From Hyphococcus luteus (lineage in GTDB: Bacteria > Pseudomonadota > Alphaproteobacteria > Caulobacterales > Parvularculaceae): DNA of 64,000 nt. Made by a program: the position numbers and the translations under genes. The notes below the pieces were generated by a model. That model was not told the origin of the DNA and ran no database searches. It was given only the letters and a program-made list of their open reading frames with translations. Where the stretch lies: contig NZ_PJCH01000017.1 of assembly GCF_002943565.1 (NCBI RefSeq), forward strand, positions 248,001 through 312,000. Reading direction: 5' to 3'. Positions within the stretch are counted from its first letter, which is position 1. Every line of letters starts with the position of its first letter. This document shows positions 39,508 through 49,081 of the stretch, one piece after another.

Positions 39508-39882
39508 GCGTGTTTCACGAGATTCTCTTTCTTTCATTTGCCATCCCGAAACGCGCATGCGCGCGATCGGCCCTTCCGCCGGACCGGCCGTCCTTCGAGA
39601 CGCCGCCGTAAGAGCGGCGGCTCCTCAGGATGAAGAGGCCGGTCCGAAGCCATTCCTTCATCCTGAGGACGGCGTGTCAGCGCCGTGTCTCGAAGGACGA
39701 AGGAATGGCTTCGCCGCGTGCGGAATGACACGTGAGAGCGAGCATAACACCGCCGCAAGGTTGGTGGATAACTACGCACCGAAGGCGGGATTCCTTGAAG
39801 AATTCATCGGAAATGATGAATCCGCAAAGCCGCGAATCAACCTTTGCTTGCGCGCTTTGAAATCAGGAGATAGTCATCGCCT
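39508..39882. repeat. Intergenic region with long inverted repeat
   Basis: Arms GTCCTTCGAGAC (39590-39601) and GTCTCGAAGGAC (39687-39698), with inner partial pairing of CTCAGGATGAAG to CTTCATCCTGAG. This is a palindromic intergenic repeat of the kind scattered in alphaproteobacterial genomes. No gene supported. Confidence 0.6.
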
Positions 39883-40599
39883 ATGCGCCTGCCTTCGCCG
39901 CTCGTCGCCGGCCGTCTTGTCAAACGCTATAAACGCTTCCTCGCCGATGTCCTTCTGGATGACGGGCGCGAGGTCACGGCCCATTGCGCCAATCCGGGCT
40001 CCATGCTCGGCGTCGCGGTTGAAGGCGCGAAAGTCTGGCTGTGGGAGCATGGCGACAGGAAACGCAAGCTCGCCTTCTCATGGGAGCTTGTAGAGATCGG
40101 CGGCGTGCTCATTCCCGTCAACACGACGAACCCCAACCGCATCGTCCCCGAAGCCCTCGACAAGGGCGTCATCCCCGAACTCTCCGGCTATGGCGAGATC
40201 GCGCGGGAGGTGAAATATGGCGAAGGCAGCCGGATTGACCTTCTGCTTTCCGGGGGGCGGCGGAAAAAACCCTGCTATGTGGAAATCAAGAATGTGCACC
40301 TGTCGCGCACGCCCGGGCTCGCGGAATTCCCGGACAGCGTCACCAAGCGCGGCGCCAAGCATCTTGAGGAGCTCTCGCGCCTCGCGGACGCGAAGCAAGC
40401 CCGGCCCGTGATGCTGTTCGTCGTCCAGCGCGCCGACTGCCGCCGCTTCGCTCCCGCCGCCGATCTCGACCCCGCCTATGCTAAGGCCTTGAAATCGGCG
40501 GCTTCCGCAGGGGTTGAACTCCTGTGTTATGATTGCGAAGTGACCACATCAGAGGTAGTGCTGCGCAAGGCGCTTGAGATCGATCTGGAGACGACATGA
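39883..40599 (+). CDS. sfsA: SfsA family DNA/RNA nuclease
   Basis: 238 aa. SfsA pattern: LVAGRLVKRYKRFLADVLLD, VTAHCANPGSMLG, NTTNPNRIVPEAL, the nuclease core EGSRIDLLLSG...CYVEIKNVHLSR with the metal-binding Asp/Glu-Lys, FPDSVTKRGAKHLEEL. Historically linked to sugar fermentation; crystal structures suggest a restriction-like nuclease. The stop overlaps the map ATG (ATGA), so the two are co-translated. Confidence 0.93.
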   Translation: MRLPSPLVAGRLVKRYKRFLADVLLDDGREVTAHCANPGSMLGVAVEGAKVWLWEHGDRKRKLAFSWELVEIGGVLIPVNTTNPNRIVPEALDKGVIPELSGYGEIAREVKYGEGSRIDLLLSGGRRKKPCYVEIKNVHLSRTPGLAEFPDSVTKRGAKHLEELSRLADAKQARPVMLFVVQRADCRRFAPAADLDPAYAKALKSAASAGVELLCYDCEVTTSEVVLRKALEIDLETT

Positions 40600-41444
40600 C
40601 CGAGAGCATGCTCGACGACGAAGAACAGGACATCCGCACCGGGTCGATCAAGATCCACGGCGCGGAGGATTTCGAGGGCATGCGCAAGGCCGGGCGGCTC
40701 GCCGCCGAATGCCTCGACATGATCGCCGGCGAGGTGAAGCCGGGCGTCACCACCGGCCATCTCGACAATCTCATCCGCGACTTCGTCATGGATCACGGCG
40801 CCCTTTCCGCAACCATCGGCTATCGCGGCTACCGCCATGCGAGCTGCATCTCGCTCAATCATGTGATCTGTCACGGCATTCCCGGCGACAAACTCTTAAA
40901 GAACGGCGACATCATGAATATCGACGTCACCGTCATCGTCGACGGCTGGCATGGCGACACGAGCCGCATGTTCTACGCCGGCGAACCCAAGGTGAAGGCG
41001 CGCCGCCTTGTGGATACGACCTATGACGCCATGATGGCGGGGATCGAAGCAGTGAAGCCCGGGGCGACCCTGCGCGATATCGGCCGCGCCATCCAAATGA
41101 TCGCCGAGGGTCAGGGCTTTTCCGTGGTGCGCGATTTCTGCGGCCACGGGCTTGGCCGCGTCTTCCACGACGCGCCCAATGTCGTTCATTATGCGGAATA
41201 TAAAGACCGCTGGGGCGGCGTTCACCAGGCGCCGGAAACGGAATTGAAACCTGGCATGTTCTTCACCATCGAGCCGATGATCAACGAAGGCAAGCCGGAC
41301 GTGAAGCTGCTCAAAGACAACTGGACCGCCGTGTCGCGCGACAAGTCCCTCTCCGCCCAGTTCGAACATTCCATCGCCGTCACCGAAACGAGCTTCGAGA
41401 TTTTCACCAAATCGCCGAAGGGCCTCGACAAGCCGCCTTATTGA
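40596..41444 (+). CDS. map: Methionine aminopeptidase, type I
   Basis: Removes the initiator Met. 282 aa with a ~30-aa acidic N-terminal extension. Metal ligands: Asp in NIDVTVIVDGWHGDTSRMF, His in GHGLGRVFHDAPNVVHY, Glu in FTIEPMINEG and Glu in AQFEHSIAVTE. Substrate His in LNHVICHGIP. Coupled to sfsA by a 4-nt overlap. Confidence 0.95.
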   Translation: MTESMLDDEEQDIRTGSIKIHGAEDFEGMRKAGRLAAECLDMIAGEVKPGVTTGHLDNLIRDFVMDHGALSATIGYRGYRHASCISLNHVICHGIPGDKLLKNGDIMNIDVTVIVDGWHGDTSRMFYAGEPKVKARRLVDTTYDAMMAGIEAVKPGATLRDIGRAIQMIAEGQGFSVVRDFCGHGLGRVFHDAPNVVHYAEYKDRWGGVHQAPETELKPGMFFTIEPMINEGKPDVKLLKDNWTAVSRDKSLSAQFEHSIAVTETSFEIFTKSPKGLDKPPY

Positions 41445-41464
41445 TTTCCTGTTGCGTTTTCCAG

Positions 41465-41607
41465 CCGCTCATCCCCGCGAAAGCGGGAATCCAATAAAGC
41501 CTGCATGCTAACGGGAAACGGCACAGAAAATATGGCTGAAACAAGCATGCTTGCGCTTCCTGTAAAACTCCGGGATTCTGGATCCCCGCTTTCGCGGGGA
41601 TGAGCGG
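41465..41607. repeat. Paired inverted repeat, map-radC spacer
   Basis: Arms 41465-41492 and 41580-41607 are inverted copies with 27 of 28 matches (CCGCTCATCCCCGCGAAAGC and the remaining GGGATCC side), each itself a small hairpin around GCGAAAGC. Related arms occur at 44374-44401 and 58735-58806. Confidence 0.7.
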
Positions 41608-41621
41608 ACGGGGATAGCTGC

Positions 41622-42323
41622 GTGAAACCAAACACCCTCCAGAAAGACACGCAAAATCACGCCGCGGGGCATCGCGAGCGGTTGCGCGCACGCTTTAAAA
41701 AAGCCGGCGTCGACGGCGTGCAGGATTACGAGCTTCTGGAGCTCATTTTATTCCGCGCCATTCCCCGCCGGGACGTCAAACCGCTGGCGAAAGACCTGAT
41801 CGCGGCCTTCGGCGGCTTCCCGCAGGTGCTGGCCGCGCCCATGGAGCGCCTCATGGAGATCAAGGGTGTCTCGGAAAATGTCGCGCAGGAGCTCAAGATC
41901 ATCCACGCCTCGGCGATCAAGCTGTCTCAGGCGCGGGTGCTGAAACGGCCGGTCATTTCCTCCTGGGACGCGCTCCTCTCCTATTGCCGCGCGGCCATGG
42001 CCGATGAAAAGACCGAGCTTTTCCGCATTCTCTTTCTCGACAAGAAGAACATCCTCATCGCCGACGAGGTGCAGCAGCGCGGCACCGTGGACCACACGCC
42101 GGTCTATCCGCGCGAAGTCGTCAAGCGCGCCCTCGAACTCGGCGCCTCGGCGATTATTCTCGTGCACAACCACCCCTCGGGCGACCCGACGCCCTCAAAG
42201 GCGGATGTCGACATGACCAATCAGATCGTCAAAGCCGCATCGGCGCTTAATATCCGCGTGCACGATCATCTCGTCATCGGCCATGACCGCCATGCGAGTT
42301 TCAAAACGCTGGGACTTCTTTAG
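41622..42323 (+). CDS. radC: RadC-family JAB-domain protein
   Basis: 233 aa from GTG 41622. N-terminal HhH/UPF0758 part ([35 protein letters not shown]) and C-terminal JAB/MPN domain with zinc motif [15 protein letters not shown] and Glu in the preceding strand. Despite the name, RadC is probably not a repair protein; its biochemical role remains open. The PfkB gene follows 16 nt later. Confidence 0.92.
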   Translation: MKPNTLQKDTQNHAAGHRERLRARFKKAGVDGVQDYELLELILFRAIPRRDVKPLAKDLIAAFGGFPQVLAAPMERLMEIKGVSENVAQELKIIHASAIKLSQARVLKRPVISSWDALLSYCRAAMADEKTELFRILFLDKKNILIADEVQQRGTVDHTPVYPREVVKRALELGASAIILVHNHPSGDPTPSKADVDMTNQIVKAASALNIRVHDHLVIGHDRHASFKTLGLL

Positions 42324-42339
42324 GATTGGGGCTTCATTC

Positions 42340-43260
42340 ATGACCCGCATCATCACCCTCACCCCGAACCCGGCGCTCGATTACGCCGTCGCCGCCGATT
42401 TCGTCGAGCCGAACCGCAAAATCCGCTGCCGCGATCCGCAAATGCATCCGGGCGGCGGCGGCGTTAATGTGGCCCGTTCCTGCGCCCGGCTCGGCGCCCA
42501 TACGCTGGCGATCTACACCGCCGGCGGGGTCTATGGCGATGCACTGATAAAATCGCTCGCGTCGGAAAACGTTCCCATGCGGATGATCCCCATCGCCGGC
42601 GACACCCGCCTCGCCTTCCATGTGAACAATCGCAAGGAAGGCAATGAATATCGCTTCAATCTGCCCGGCGCGGAAATGAGCGAAGGGGAAATCCGGCGCT
42701 TTTTCAACGCCGTGCGCGAGGAGGCCGAGCCCGGCGATTTCGTCGTTGGCAGCGGGTCGCTGCCCCCGGGGGCGCCGGAGGATTTCTGGGCGGAAGCGGC
42801 GCACCTCGCCAAACAGGAAGGCGCGCGCTTCGTGCTCGATTCCATCAGCGGGCTCGATGCGGCGCTCGATGAAGGCGTCTACATGCTGCGCCAGAACGAA
42901 CATGAATATGCGGCCGTCGCAGGCAAGACCCTGAAATGGCCGGACGGGATCGAAACTTACGCAAAGGACATGGTATCCAAAGGCCGCGTCCAGAACATGG
43001 TGGTGAGCCATGGCGGCGACGGATCGCTCCTGGCGAACGCGGACGGCGTTTTCACCGCCCCCGCCTACAAGGTGCGCGCCTCAAGCGCGGTCGGCGCCGG
43101 GGACAGTTTCGTCGGCGGGCTCGTCACGGCGCTCTGCCGCGGCGAGGCGCCGGAAGACGCGCTCCGTTTCGGTATGGCCGCCGCCGCGGCGACGCGCATG
43201 AGCGAAGGCACGGCGCTGTTCGATCCCGCAGACGTGAAGAAGCTGTTCAGCGGCGGCTGA
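42340..43260 (+). CDS. pfkB: 1-phosphofructokinase/6-phosphofructokinase II-type sugar kinase
   Basis: 306 aa from ATG 42340 (MTRIITLTPNPALDYAVAAD); a longer in-frame form overlaps radC and is unlikely. Ribokinase fold with HPGGGGVNVARSCARLGAHT, GSGSLPPGAPEDFW, and the anion-hole/catalytic base ASSAVGAGDSFVGGLVTAL (Asp in GAGDS). The segment IRCRDPQMHPGGGGVNVAR resembles E. coli Pfk-2. No pts fructose genes nearby. Substrate F6P or F1P is not fixed by sequence. Confidence 0.87.
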   Translation: MTRIITLTPNPALDYAVAADFVEPNRKIRCRDPQMHPGGGGVNVARSCARLGAHTLAIYTAGGVYGDALIKSLASENVPMRMIPIAGDTRLAFHVNNRKEGNEYRFNLPGAEMSEGEIRRFFNAVREEAEPGDFVVGSGSLPPGAPEDFWAEAAHLAKQEGARFVLDSISGLDAALDEGVYMLRQNEHEYAAVAGKTLKWPDGIETYAKDMVSKGRVQNMVVSHGGDGSLLANADGVFTAPAYKVRASSAVGAGDSFVGGLVTALCRGEAPEDALRFGMAAAAATRMSEGTALFDPADVKKLFSGG

Positions 43261-44289
43261 TTATTCTTCCGTTGCTTCGGTTTCGCCGTAGATCGCCACC
43301 ATCTGCGTGTCGGCGTTTTTGACCCCGCGGAACATGCCCTTGGTGTTGAAACTCATCACATAAGACCCGTCGGGGCCGAGGACGATGACGCCGCCGTCGC
43401 CGCCGAGATCCGGCAGGCGATGATGAATGACGTCATCCGCGGCTTCTTCAACGGTCTTGCCGGCGTATTCCACTTGCGCGCAGATGTCCCGCGCAATGGT
43501 GAGGCGGATGAAATACTCGCCCCAGCCGGTCGCCGAGACGGCGCAGGATTTATTGTCGGCGAAGGTCCCGGCGCCGATGATCGGCGAGTCGCCGACCCGG
43601 CCATACCGCTTCATCATCATGCCGCCGGTCGACGTGCCCGCCGCGAGATTGCCGTCGGCGTCGAGCGCGACGGCGCCCACCGTGCCGTATTTGAAGGGAT
43701 GCGGCAGGGCGGCGCCCTTGCCGTCTTTCGCCGCTTCCTTTTCCGCCTTCAGCGCCTTCTTGTACGCGTTCCAGCGGCGTTCGGTGCGGAAATATTCCGG
43801 TTTGACAAGATCGAGGCCCTGTTCTTTTGCAAATTTATCGGCGCCGTCGCGCGCGAACATCACATGCTCGGAGTTTTCCATGATCGCGCGGGCAAGCTTA
43901 ATCGGGTTTTTCACGGTGGTGACGCCCGCCGCCGCGCCGGCGTTCAGGGTCCTGCCGTCCATGATCGAGGTGTCGAGTTCGTTCTTGCCGTCGCGGGTGA
44001 AAACAGCGCCTTTGCCGGCGTTGAACAGCGGCGAGTCCTCCATCGTCACGATCGCCGCCTCGATCGCGTCGAGCGCCGCGCCGCCCTCTTCGAGAACGGC
44101 GTAGCCTGCATCGAGCGCTTCGCCGAGCTTGGCCTTGTAAGCGGCCTCTTCTTCCGGCGTGTAGCGGCCGGGCGCGAGCGCCCCGGCGCCGCCGTGAATG
44201 ACGATAGTGATGGGCGCGGACGCCTCATCCGCTGCAAACGCGGCCCCCGCCGCCCATAACGCCGCCAGAAATCCAAGTACAAACCGCAT
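43261..44289 (-). CDS. Isoaspartyl peptidase / L-asparaginase, Ntn type, exported
   Basis: 342 aa from ATG 44289 (GGAAGGGG upstream). Signal peptide ending AAFA-ADEAS. Precursor cleaved before Thr203 in KYGTVGAVALDADGNLAAGT, creating the nucleophile; other motifs VIHGGAGALAPGR, NAGKGAVFTRDG, STGGMMMKRYGRVGDSPIIG, VSATGWGEYFIR. Hydrolyses isoaspartyl dipeptides or asparagine, likely in the periplasm. Converges tail to tail with pfkB without a spacer. Confidence 0.92.
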   Translation of the reverse strand: MRFVLGFLAALWAAGAAFAADEASAPITIVIHGGAGALAPGRYTPEEEAAYKAKLGEALDAGYAVLEEGGAALDAIEAAIVTMEDSPLFNAGKGAVFTRDGKNELDTSIMDGRTLNAGAAAGVTTVKNPIKLARAIMENSEHVMFARDGADKFAKEQGLDLVKPEYFRTERRWNAYKKALKAEKEAAKDGKGAALPHPFKYGTVGAVALDADGNLAAGTSTGGMMMKRYGRVGDSPIIGAGTFADNKSCAVSATGWGEYFIRLTIARDICAQVEYAGKTVEEAADDVIHHRLPDLGGDGGVIVLGPDGSYVMSFNTKGMFRGVKNADTQMVAIYGETEATEE

Positions 44290-44373
44290 GAATCGCCCCT
44301 TCCGTTTGCGCGCCATTGTGGAAGCGCCGGCGGAAGCGATCAAGGAAAAGCTGCAACGCAATCCGCCGCATGG

Positions 44374-44401
44374 AGATCCCGGCTTTCGCCGGGATGAGCG
44401 G
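44374..44401 (+). repeat. Single GGCTTTCGCC palindromic repeat
   Basis: GATCCCGGCTTTCGCCGGGA followed by TGAGCGG; same family as the arms at 41465-41607 and 58735-58806. Lies in the 117-nt gap between the ATPase and asparaginase genes. Confidence 0.6.
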
Positions 44402-44406
44402 CCAAA

Positions 44407-46122
44407 TCAGTCGATATCCGGCGTCATCATGCGCTGGGCGCGCCATTGCTCGACAATGCGGTCGATGAAGCTGTTGTCTTCGATGTCCACCGACCAGCCA
44501 TCGGTGAAACAGGCCGTCAGGCTCCTTGGCACCGCGTCGGCGGGCAGCGCATCGAAACGGATGCGCGTCGGCATGGGCACGCCCTCGCCGACCGCGATGG
44601 CTTCGCCAAGGCCGAGCGACGGCAGGCAGCTTAAGAGGCTGGTCGACGCATCAGGGACAGCAGCGCGAAGCGCATCTTGGTCCGCCTGGTTCGCAAGGCG
44701 CATGGCGAAGATCGTATTGCACTGGGAAAGGACGGTCGGGTCGAGCTCCGTCGGGCGCTGCGAGGCGATCCACAAGGAAACGCCGGTCTTGCGGCCTTCC
44801 TTGGCGATGCGAATGAGAGACCGGCGGGTCGGCCCGAAGCCTTCCTTCGCGTCCGCCGGCGCGTAACGGTGCGCATCCTCGACAACGAGCGCAATGGGCG
44901 CGGCGCCCTTGCTCCACAAGCCGAATTCGAAGGCGAGGCGCGAAACGACGGAGACAACGACCTGCACCACTTCCGCCGGCAGGCCGCCAAGTTCGATGAC
45001 GCTCACCGGGCGACCGTCCACGGGAATGCGGAAGAGCTCGCTCAGCATGTCTTTCAGCGTGTCCTGAACGGTGAGACTGCCGAACATGAACGCGTAACGC
45101 GCGTCCTGGCTGATGGTGTAAATCCGGCTTCGAAGACGCTTGTAAGGCGCGCCCGAACGCGCGGCGTCGAGCCCACCCAGCGCCTTGTCGATCAGCCCGA
45201 GCAGTTCGGAAATGCGGTAAGGCATGGGCGTGTCCACCGTCACCGCCGAGGTGTCGGCGCGCAGGCGGCTTCCCCGCCCGGCCCCGCCCAGATTCATCTT
45301 TTTCGCGGCCGGCAGAAGATCGGCGAGAATTTCGATTTCTTCGGAATCGCGCGCCCGGCCCGGATAGAGCACTTCGACAAGCTCGTCGAAAGTCAGCATC
45401 CAGTAGGGCAGCGAAAAATTCGTCGGATCGAAAACGACGGCGCCGTCGCCGAAACTGTTCGCATATTCATTATGCGGATCGAGAATGACCATATGCGCAT
45501 GGGGAAAGCGCTGCAGGACCGCACGCAGGAGGAGCGCAATGGCGCAGGACTTGCCCGCGCCCGTCGTCCCGAGGACGGCGCAATGGCGCGAGAAAATCTC
45601 GTCCACATTGACGGTCGCCGGGATTGAAGAGTCCTGCTTGACGACGCCGACGCGCACGCTCGCCGCGCCATTGACGGCGAACAGCGCCGTCAGTTCGTCG
45701 CGGGTCGCCACATGCACATTGTCGCCGAGCGTCGGATAGGCGGAAACGCCGCGGCGGAAACGCGCGGGCGCATTGATCGTCGGTTTCGTAAACTCGCCGA
45801 TGAGCTCAATTTCGATGATCCGCATGTCGAGCCCGCCGGCGTCGAGGCTCGGCGCCGGCATGCTCATGGCGGAAACAAGACCGAGGACGATGGACGAACC
45901 CGCATCGACGCTCATAATGGCGCCGAGCTGCGGGCGCGACGCGCGTTCCGAATCCGCCGTCTCCTCATCCAGCATGACAAGCGCGTGAGAGCCGGTGACG
46001 GAAACCACCGTTCCGACGCGCGGTTTGTCCTGGAAGGCCTGGTCGAACGCCTCGGCTGTCGGCGAGGCGCCCCCTTTACGCGCAAAAGGTGATTTCTTGT
46101 GCGATGATTTATGCGGCGTCAT
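44407..46122 (-). CDS. HerA-like / DUF87 ATP-binding protein
   Basis: 571 aa from ATG 46122. N-terminal HAS-barrel-like beta region (about 35-165), then a HerA/FtsK-type ATPase: Walker A GTTGAGKS (185-192), Walker B region MVILDPHNEYANSF (about 211-224), later VVEDAHRYAP and a sensor IASQRPTELDPTVLSQCNT with an arginine-finger-like RPTELD. HerA proteins form hexameric DNA translocases, in archaea with NurA; no NurA or SIR2 partner is adjacent. The start overlaps the histidine kinase gene by 14 nt, tying both products together. Confidence 0.85.
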   Translation of the reverse strand: MTPHKSSHKKSPFARKGGASPTAEAFDQAFQDKPRVGTVVSVTGSHALVMLDEETADSERASRPQLGAIMSVDAGSSIVLGLVSAMSMPAPSLDAGGLDMRIIEIELIGEFTKPTINAPARFRRGVSAYPTLGDNVHVATRDELTALFAVNGAASVRVGVVKQDSSIPATVNVDEIFSRHCAVLGTTGAGKSCAIALLLRAVLQRFPHAHMVILDPHNEYANSFGDGAVVFDPTNFSLPYWMLTFDELVEVLYPGRARDSEEIEILADLLPAAKKMNLGGAGRGSRLRADTSAVTVDTPMPYRISELLGLIDKALGGLDAARSGAPYKRLRSRIYTISQDARYAFMFGSLTVQDTLKDMLSELFRIPVDGRPVSVIELGGLPAEVVQVVVSVVSRLAFEFGLWSKGAAPIALVVEDAHRYAPADAKEGFGPTRRSLIRIAKEGRKTGVSLWIASQRPTELDPTVLSQCNTIFAMRLANQADQDALRAAVPDASTSLLSCLPSLGLGEAIAVGEGVPMPTRIRFDALPADAVPRSLTACFTDGWSVDIEDNSFIDRIVEQWRAQRMMTPDID

Positions 46123-47020
46123 CGTCCCGTTCCTCGATGCGGTCTTCGTCCGCCTCCGGCGCGTCGTCGTCTTCGCCGCTGTCATGACCGGCTTCCGCCG
46201 GCGGCAATGAAATCGTCGCGCGCGTCCCCTGCCCTGACCGGCTTTCGATGGCGAAGCGGCCGCCTTGCATTTCCACGAAAGTCTTTGCGACCGCATAGCC
46301 GACGCCCGGCCCCAGGAAGGACCGGTCGAGACCGCGATGGATTTCCGTAAAGGCTTCGAGCGCCTCTTCGAGATCTTCCTCGGTGAAGCCGTCGCCCTGG
46401 TCGCGCACCGTGATTTCCGGCCAGCCACTGGCGCCGATCGAGGCGCGCGCGTGAACCCGGGAGCCTTCGTCGCTCAGCTTGATCGCGGTCTGGATCAGAT
46501 GGTCGACCGCCTGCGCGGTGCGTTCCGGATCGCCCCAGCCGACGACCTCGTCATGCTCGCTCTGGCGCCTCACTTCGACGCCGGCCACCTCGGCGCGGAT
46601 CTGCGCGCGTTCAATGGCGTCATCGAGCAGCGCCCGCAAGTCGATGGCGGCGGAATGAATTTCAACGCGGCCGCTTTCGAGCGCCGCCACTTCGAGCAGC
46701 GTGTTGATATGGCCAAGCAACAGATCCGCAGACTGAAGGATATATTCCGAATAGGTGCGGCGCTGCTCCTCGCCGATCTGATAGTCGTCGCTGTCGCGCA
46801 GCATGGTGGCGAAGCCGATGATTGCGTTCAACGGCGTTCTCAATTCGTGATTCATATTGGCCAGAAATTCCGATCGCGCCTTGATGGCGAATTCAGCCTC
46901 CATGCGGGCGGCGCGCGCCTCCAGCTCGGCCCGGCGGCGAATCAACAATTCGCTGACGCGCGCGCCGTAATCGGCGAGCCGCGAGCCCTGTGACGCAGTG
47001 AATGAGCGAAGCGTACGCAT
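46109..47020 (-). CDS. Soluble histidine kinase-like protein with degenerate N-box
   Basis: 303 aa from ATG 47020. N-terminal coiled coil (20-50), HisKA with His58 in NMNHELRTPLNAIIGFATML, HATPase_c with G1 VRDQGDGF and G2 GPGVGYAVAKTFVEMQGG. At the N-box the sequence is DHLIQTAIKLS, so the Mg-ligand Asn is Thr178. No sensor or membrane domain. The acidic tail (about 275-303) is low complexity. A weak AGGGA lies upstream. Probably a reduced-activity or phosphatase-only kinase; co-expressed with the overlapping HerA-like gene. No response regulator adjacent. Confidence 0.82.
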   Translation of the reverse strand: MRTLRSFTASQGSRLADYGARVSELLIRRRAELEARAARMEAEFAIKARSEFLANMNHELRTPLNAIIGFATMLRDSDDYQIGEEQRRTYSEYILQSADLLLGHINTLLEVAALESGRVEIHSAAIDLRALLDDAIERAQIRAEVAGVEVRRQSEHDEVVGWGDPERTAQAVDHLIQTAIKLSDEGSRVHARASIGASGWPEITVRDQGDGFTEEDLEEALEAFTEIHRGLDRSFLGPGVGYAVAKTFVEMQGGRFAIESRSGQGTRATISLPPAEAGHDSGEDDDAPEADEDRIEERDDDAA

Positions 47021-47116
47021 GTGACTGTCCCTGACGGAAAAACTATCCGCCAAGCGCTAATGCGCCGTTAAGCAATCGCCGCTGAAAATCATGGTTAACC
47101 GAAGGTAAAACGGCTT

Positions 47117-49057
47117 TCAGACAACGTCGTCAGCCGGGGGCGCCGGCGGTTCGTCAGCCGGTTTATCCGGCGCCGTTTCCTTGTCCTTTTCCGCCTTCGC
47201 CTCTTTTTCCTTGTCCTGTTTCGCGGGCTTTTCTTTAGGCTCGGAAGGCTTTGGAATATAGGCGAGCGCGATGTCGCCGGTTTCCGGCGTCACCGGGACC
47301 TCGGGCGAAGCGAAATTGATGACGCCTTTGCGGATGACAAGGACGAGTTCGCCTTCGGCGCCCAAATCCTTTTTGTACTGCTCGGGGGGATATTCGTCCG
47401 AGAGCTTGGTGCGCTGGAAGATCCAGCCGGAATAATGGCGGCGCACCAGCTCGTCGAGCGCCGGGCCGGACTGAAGGAAGGTGCGCCCCTGCAGCGTGTA
47501 GGACAGCGCTTTGCGGTCTTCTTCGTCCTTGCCGCGAGCGTTCACCTGAAAGATCGCGGCGCGGCCGAGCTCCGGCGCCAGGTCGGTGGCGACGAGCGCG
47601 TTATGCGCCTCGTTGCCGCCGAGCGCGAGCAGATAGCCGAAGCGGTTGAGGTCGAGATGGTGCTCGGTCACTTCGGAGAGGATTTCGCCGTAATAGGTCT
47701 CCACATTGGCGAGACGCGCGGGCTTCAGCCGCCGCCAGCTCGTATCGGCGACCATGACGGGGATTTCCATCTCCTTCAGCTTGGTCGCAAGTGAGATCGC
47801 GAAAGGCGACGCGCCGATAATGAGGACGCCGGGGCTTTCGCGCGAGGCCAGCCCCAGCGCTTTAGCCAAAGGCGATATCGAAAACCCGTGCAGCGCGACG
47901 GTGGCGAACACCATGGCGAAGGCGAGCGCAATGACCTTGTCGCCGTCGAGATAGCCGGCGTCGGTCATGGACGCGCCGAAAAAGCCCGTCACCGCAACGG
48001 CGACGATGCCGCGCGGCGCGATCCAGCCCACCAGCAGACGCTCCTTCCAGGGAAGTCCCGCGCCGACTGTCGCAATCAACACAGTCAGGGGGCGCACCAC
48101 AAACAGCATGGCGATAATGAACCAGAAGGACCGCCAATCGAGCGCGGCGATGTCGCCCATGGTGAGATTGGCGGTGAGGATGATGAACACCCCCGACACC
48201 AGCATCACCGTGATGTTTTCTTTGAACAGGCGCAAATCATCGATGCTGGCGATGCGCGAATTGGCGAGGGTGACGCCCATGGCCGTCACCGACAAGAGGC
48301 CCGCCTCCTCCTGCATGAGGTTCGCGAGCTCGAAGCAAACAAGCACCAGCGCCAGGAGCACCGGCGGCTTTAAATATTCCGGAACCCAGCCGCGCCGGAA
48401 AGACGTCGCCGTGAACCGCCCGAAGGCGAAACCAAGACCGGCGGAAAGCAGCGCCGCCAAAACAAGCGAGCTGACGATCTCAATCGACGTGCCGCTATGA
48501 TCGCCAATGACGAGAAATTCGTAGACCAGAACAGCGAGCAGCGCGCCGATGGGGTCGTTGACGATGCCTTCCCACTTCAAAAGCGTCGCCGGACGGGCAT
48601 TCAGCCGCGACTGCCTGAGGAGCGGAATAATCACCGTGGGGCCGGTGACGACCATGATCCCGCCGAACAAAAGCGCCGCCTGCCAGGTCAGCCCGGCGAT
48701 CAGGTAGCCGGCGATGGCGGCGAGAAACCAGGCGATGGGAACGCCGGGAAGCACAAGCCGGCGCACGCCGCGGGTCAGCCCGCGCAATTCGGAGAAATTG
48801 AGCTGCAGCCCGCCCTCGAACAAAATGACGGCGACCGCGACGGCGATGATCGGCCGGTAGAAGTCGCCGAAAAGCGCCTCCATGGGCGGCGTTCCCGGCG
48901 GCGCATCGGAAGCGGAGAAAATATTGAAAACCGGCCCGGCGAGAATGCCGGCGACGGCCATCAGCACGATCGCCGGAAGGTTGAAGCGCCAGGCGAGCCA
49001 TTGCGCGCCAATGCCGAGAACGCCGATAATGGCGAAGGCGAGGACGAGATTTTCCAT
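47117..49057 (-). CDS. CPA1 cation:proton antiporter with C-terminal nucleotide-binding-like domain
   Basis: 646 aa. About 12-13 helices (residues 1-400) with VILFEGGLQLNFSELRGLTR, VVTGPTVIIPLLRQSRLNAR, and the transport motif WEGIVNDPIGALLAVLVYEF (key Asp in NDPIG). A Rossmann/TrkA-N-like domain follows (GVLIIGASPFAISLATKLKE, about 410-530), then a TrkA-C-like stretch and a Lys/Glu/Pro-rich tail (600-646). Likely Na+ or K+/H+ exchange for pH and salt control. GGGAG precedes the ATG. Confidence 0.9.
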   Translation of the reverse strand: MENLVLAFAIIGVLGIGAQWLAWRFNLPAIVLMAVAGILAGPVFNIFSASDAPPGTPPMEALFGDFYRPIIAVAVAVILFEGGLQLNFSELRGLTRGVRRLVLPGVPIAWFLAAIAGYLIAGLTWQAALLFGGIMVVTGPTVIIPLLRQSRLNARPATLLKWEGIVNDPIGALLAVLVYEFLVIGDHSGTSIEIVSSLVLAALLSAGLGFAFGRFTATSFRRGWVPEYLKPPVLLALVLVCFELANLMQEEAGLLSVTAMGVTLANSRIASIDDLRLFKENITVMLVSGVFIILTANLTMGDIAALDWRSFWFIIAMLFVVRPLTVLIATVGAGLPWKERLLVGWIAPRGIVAVAVTGFFGASMTDAGYLDGDKVIALAFAMVFATVALHGFSISPLAKALGLASRESPGVLIIGASPFAISLATKLKEMEIPVMVADTSWRRLKPARLANVETYYGEILSEVTEHHLDLNRFGYLLALGGNEAHNALVATDLAPELGRAAIFQVNARGKDEEDRKALSYTLQGRTFLQSGPALDELVRRHYSGWIFQRTKLSDEYPPEQYKKDLGAEGELVLVIRKGVINFASPEVPVTPETGDIALAYIPKPSEPKEKPAKQDKEKEAKAEKDKETAPDKPADEPPAPPADDVV

Positions 49058-49081
49058 TCAGTCTCCCGCGGGGAGCGGCCG

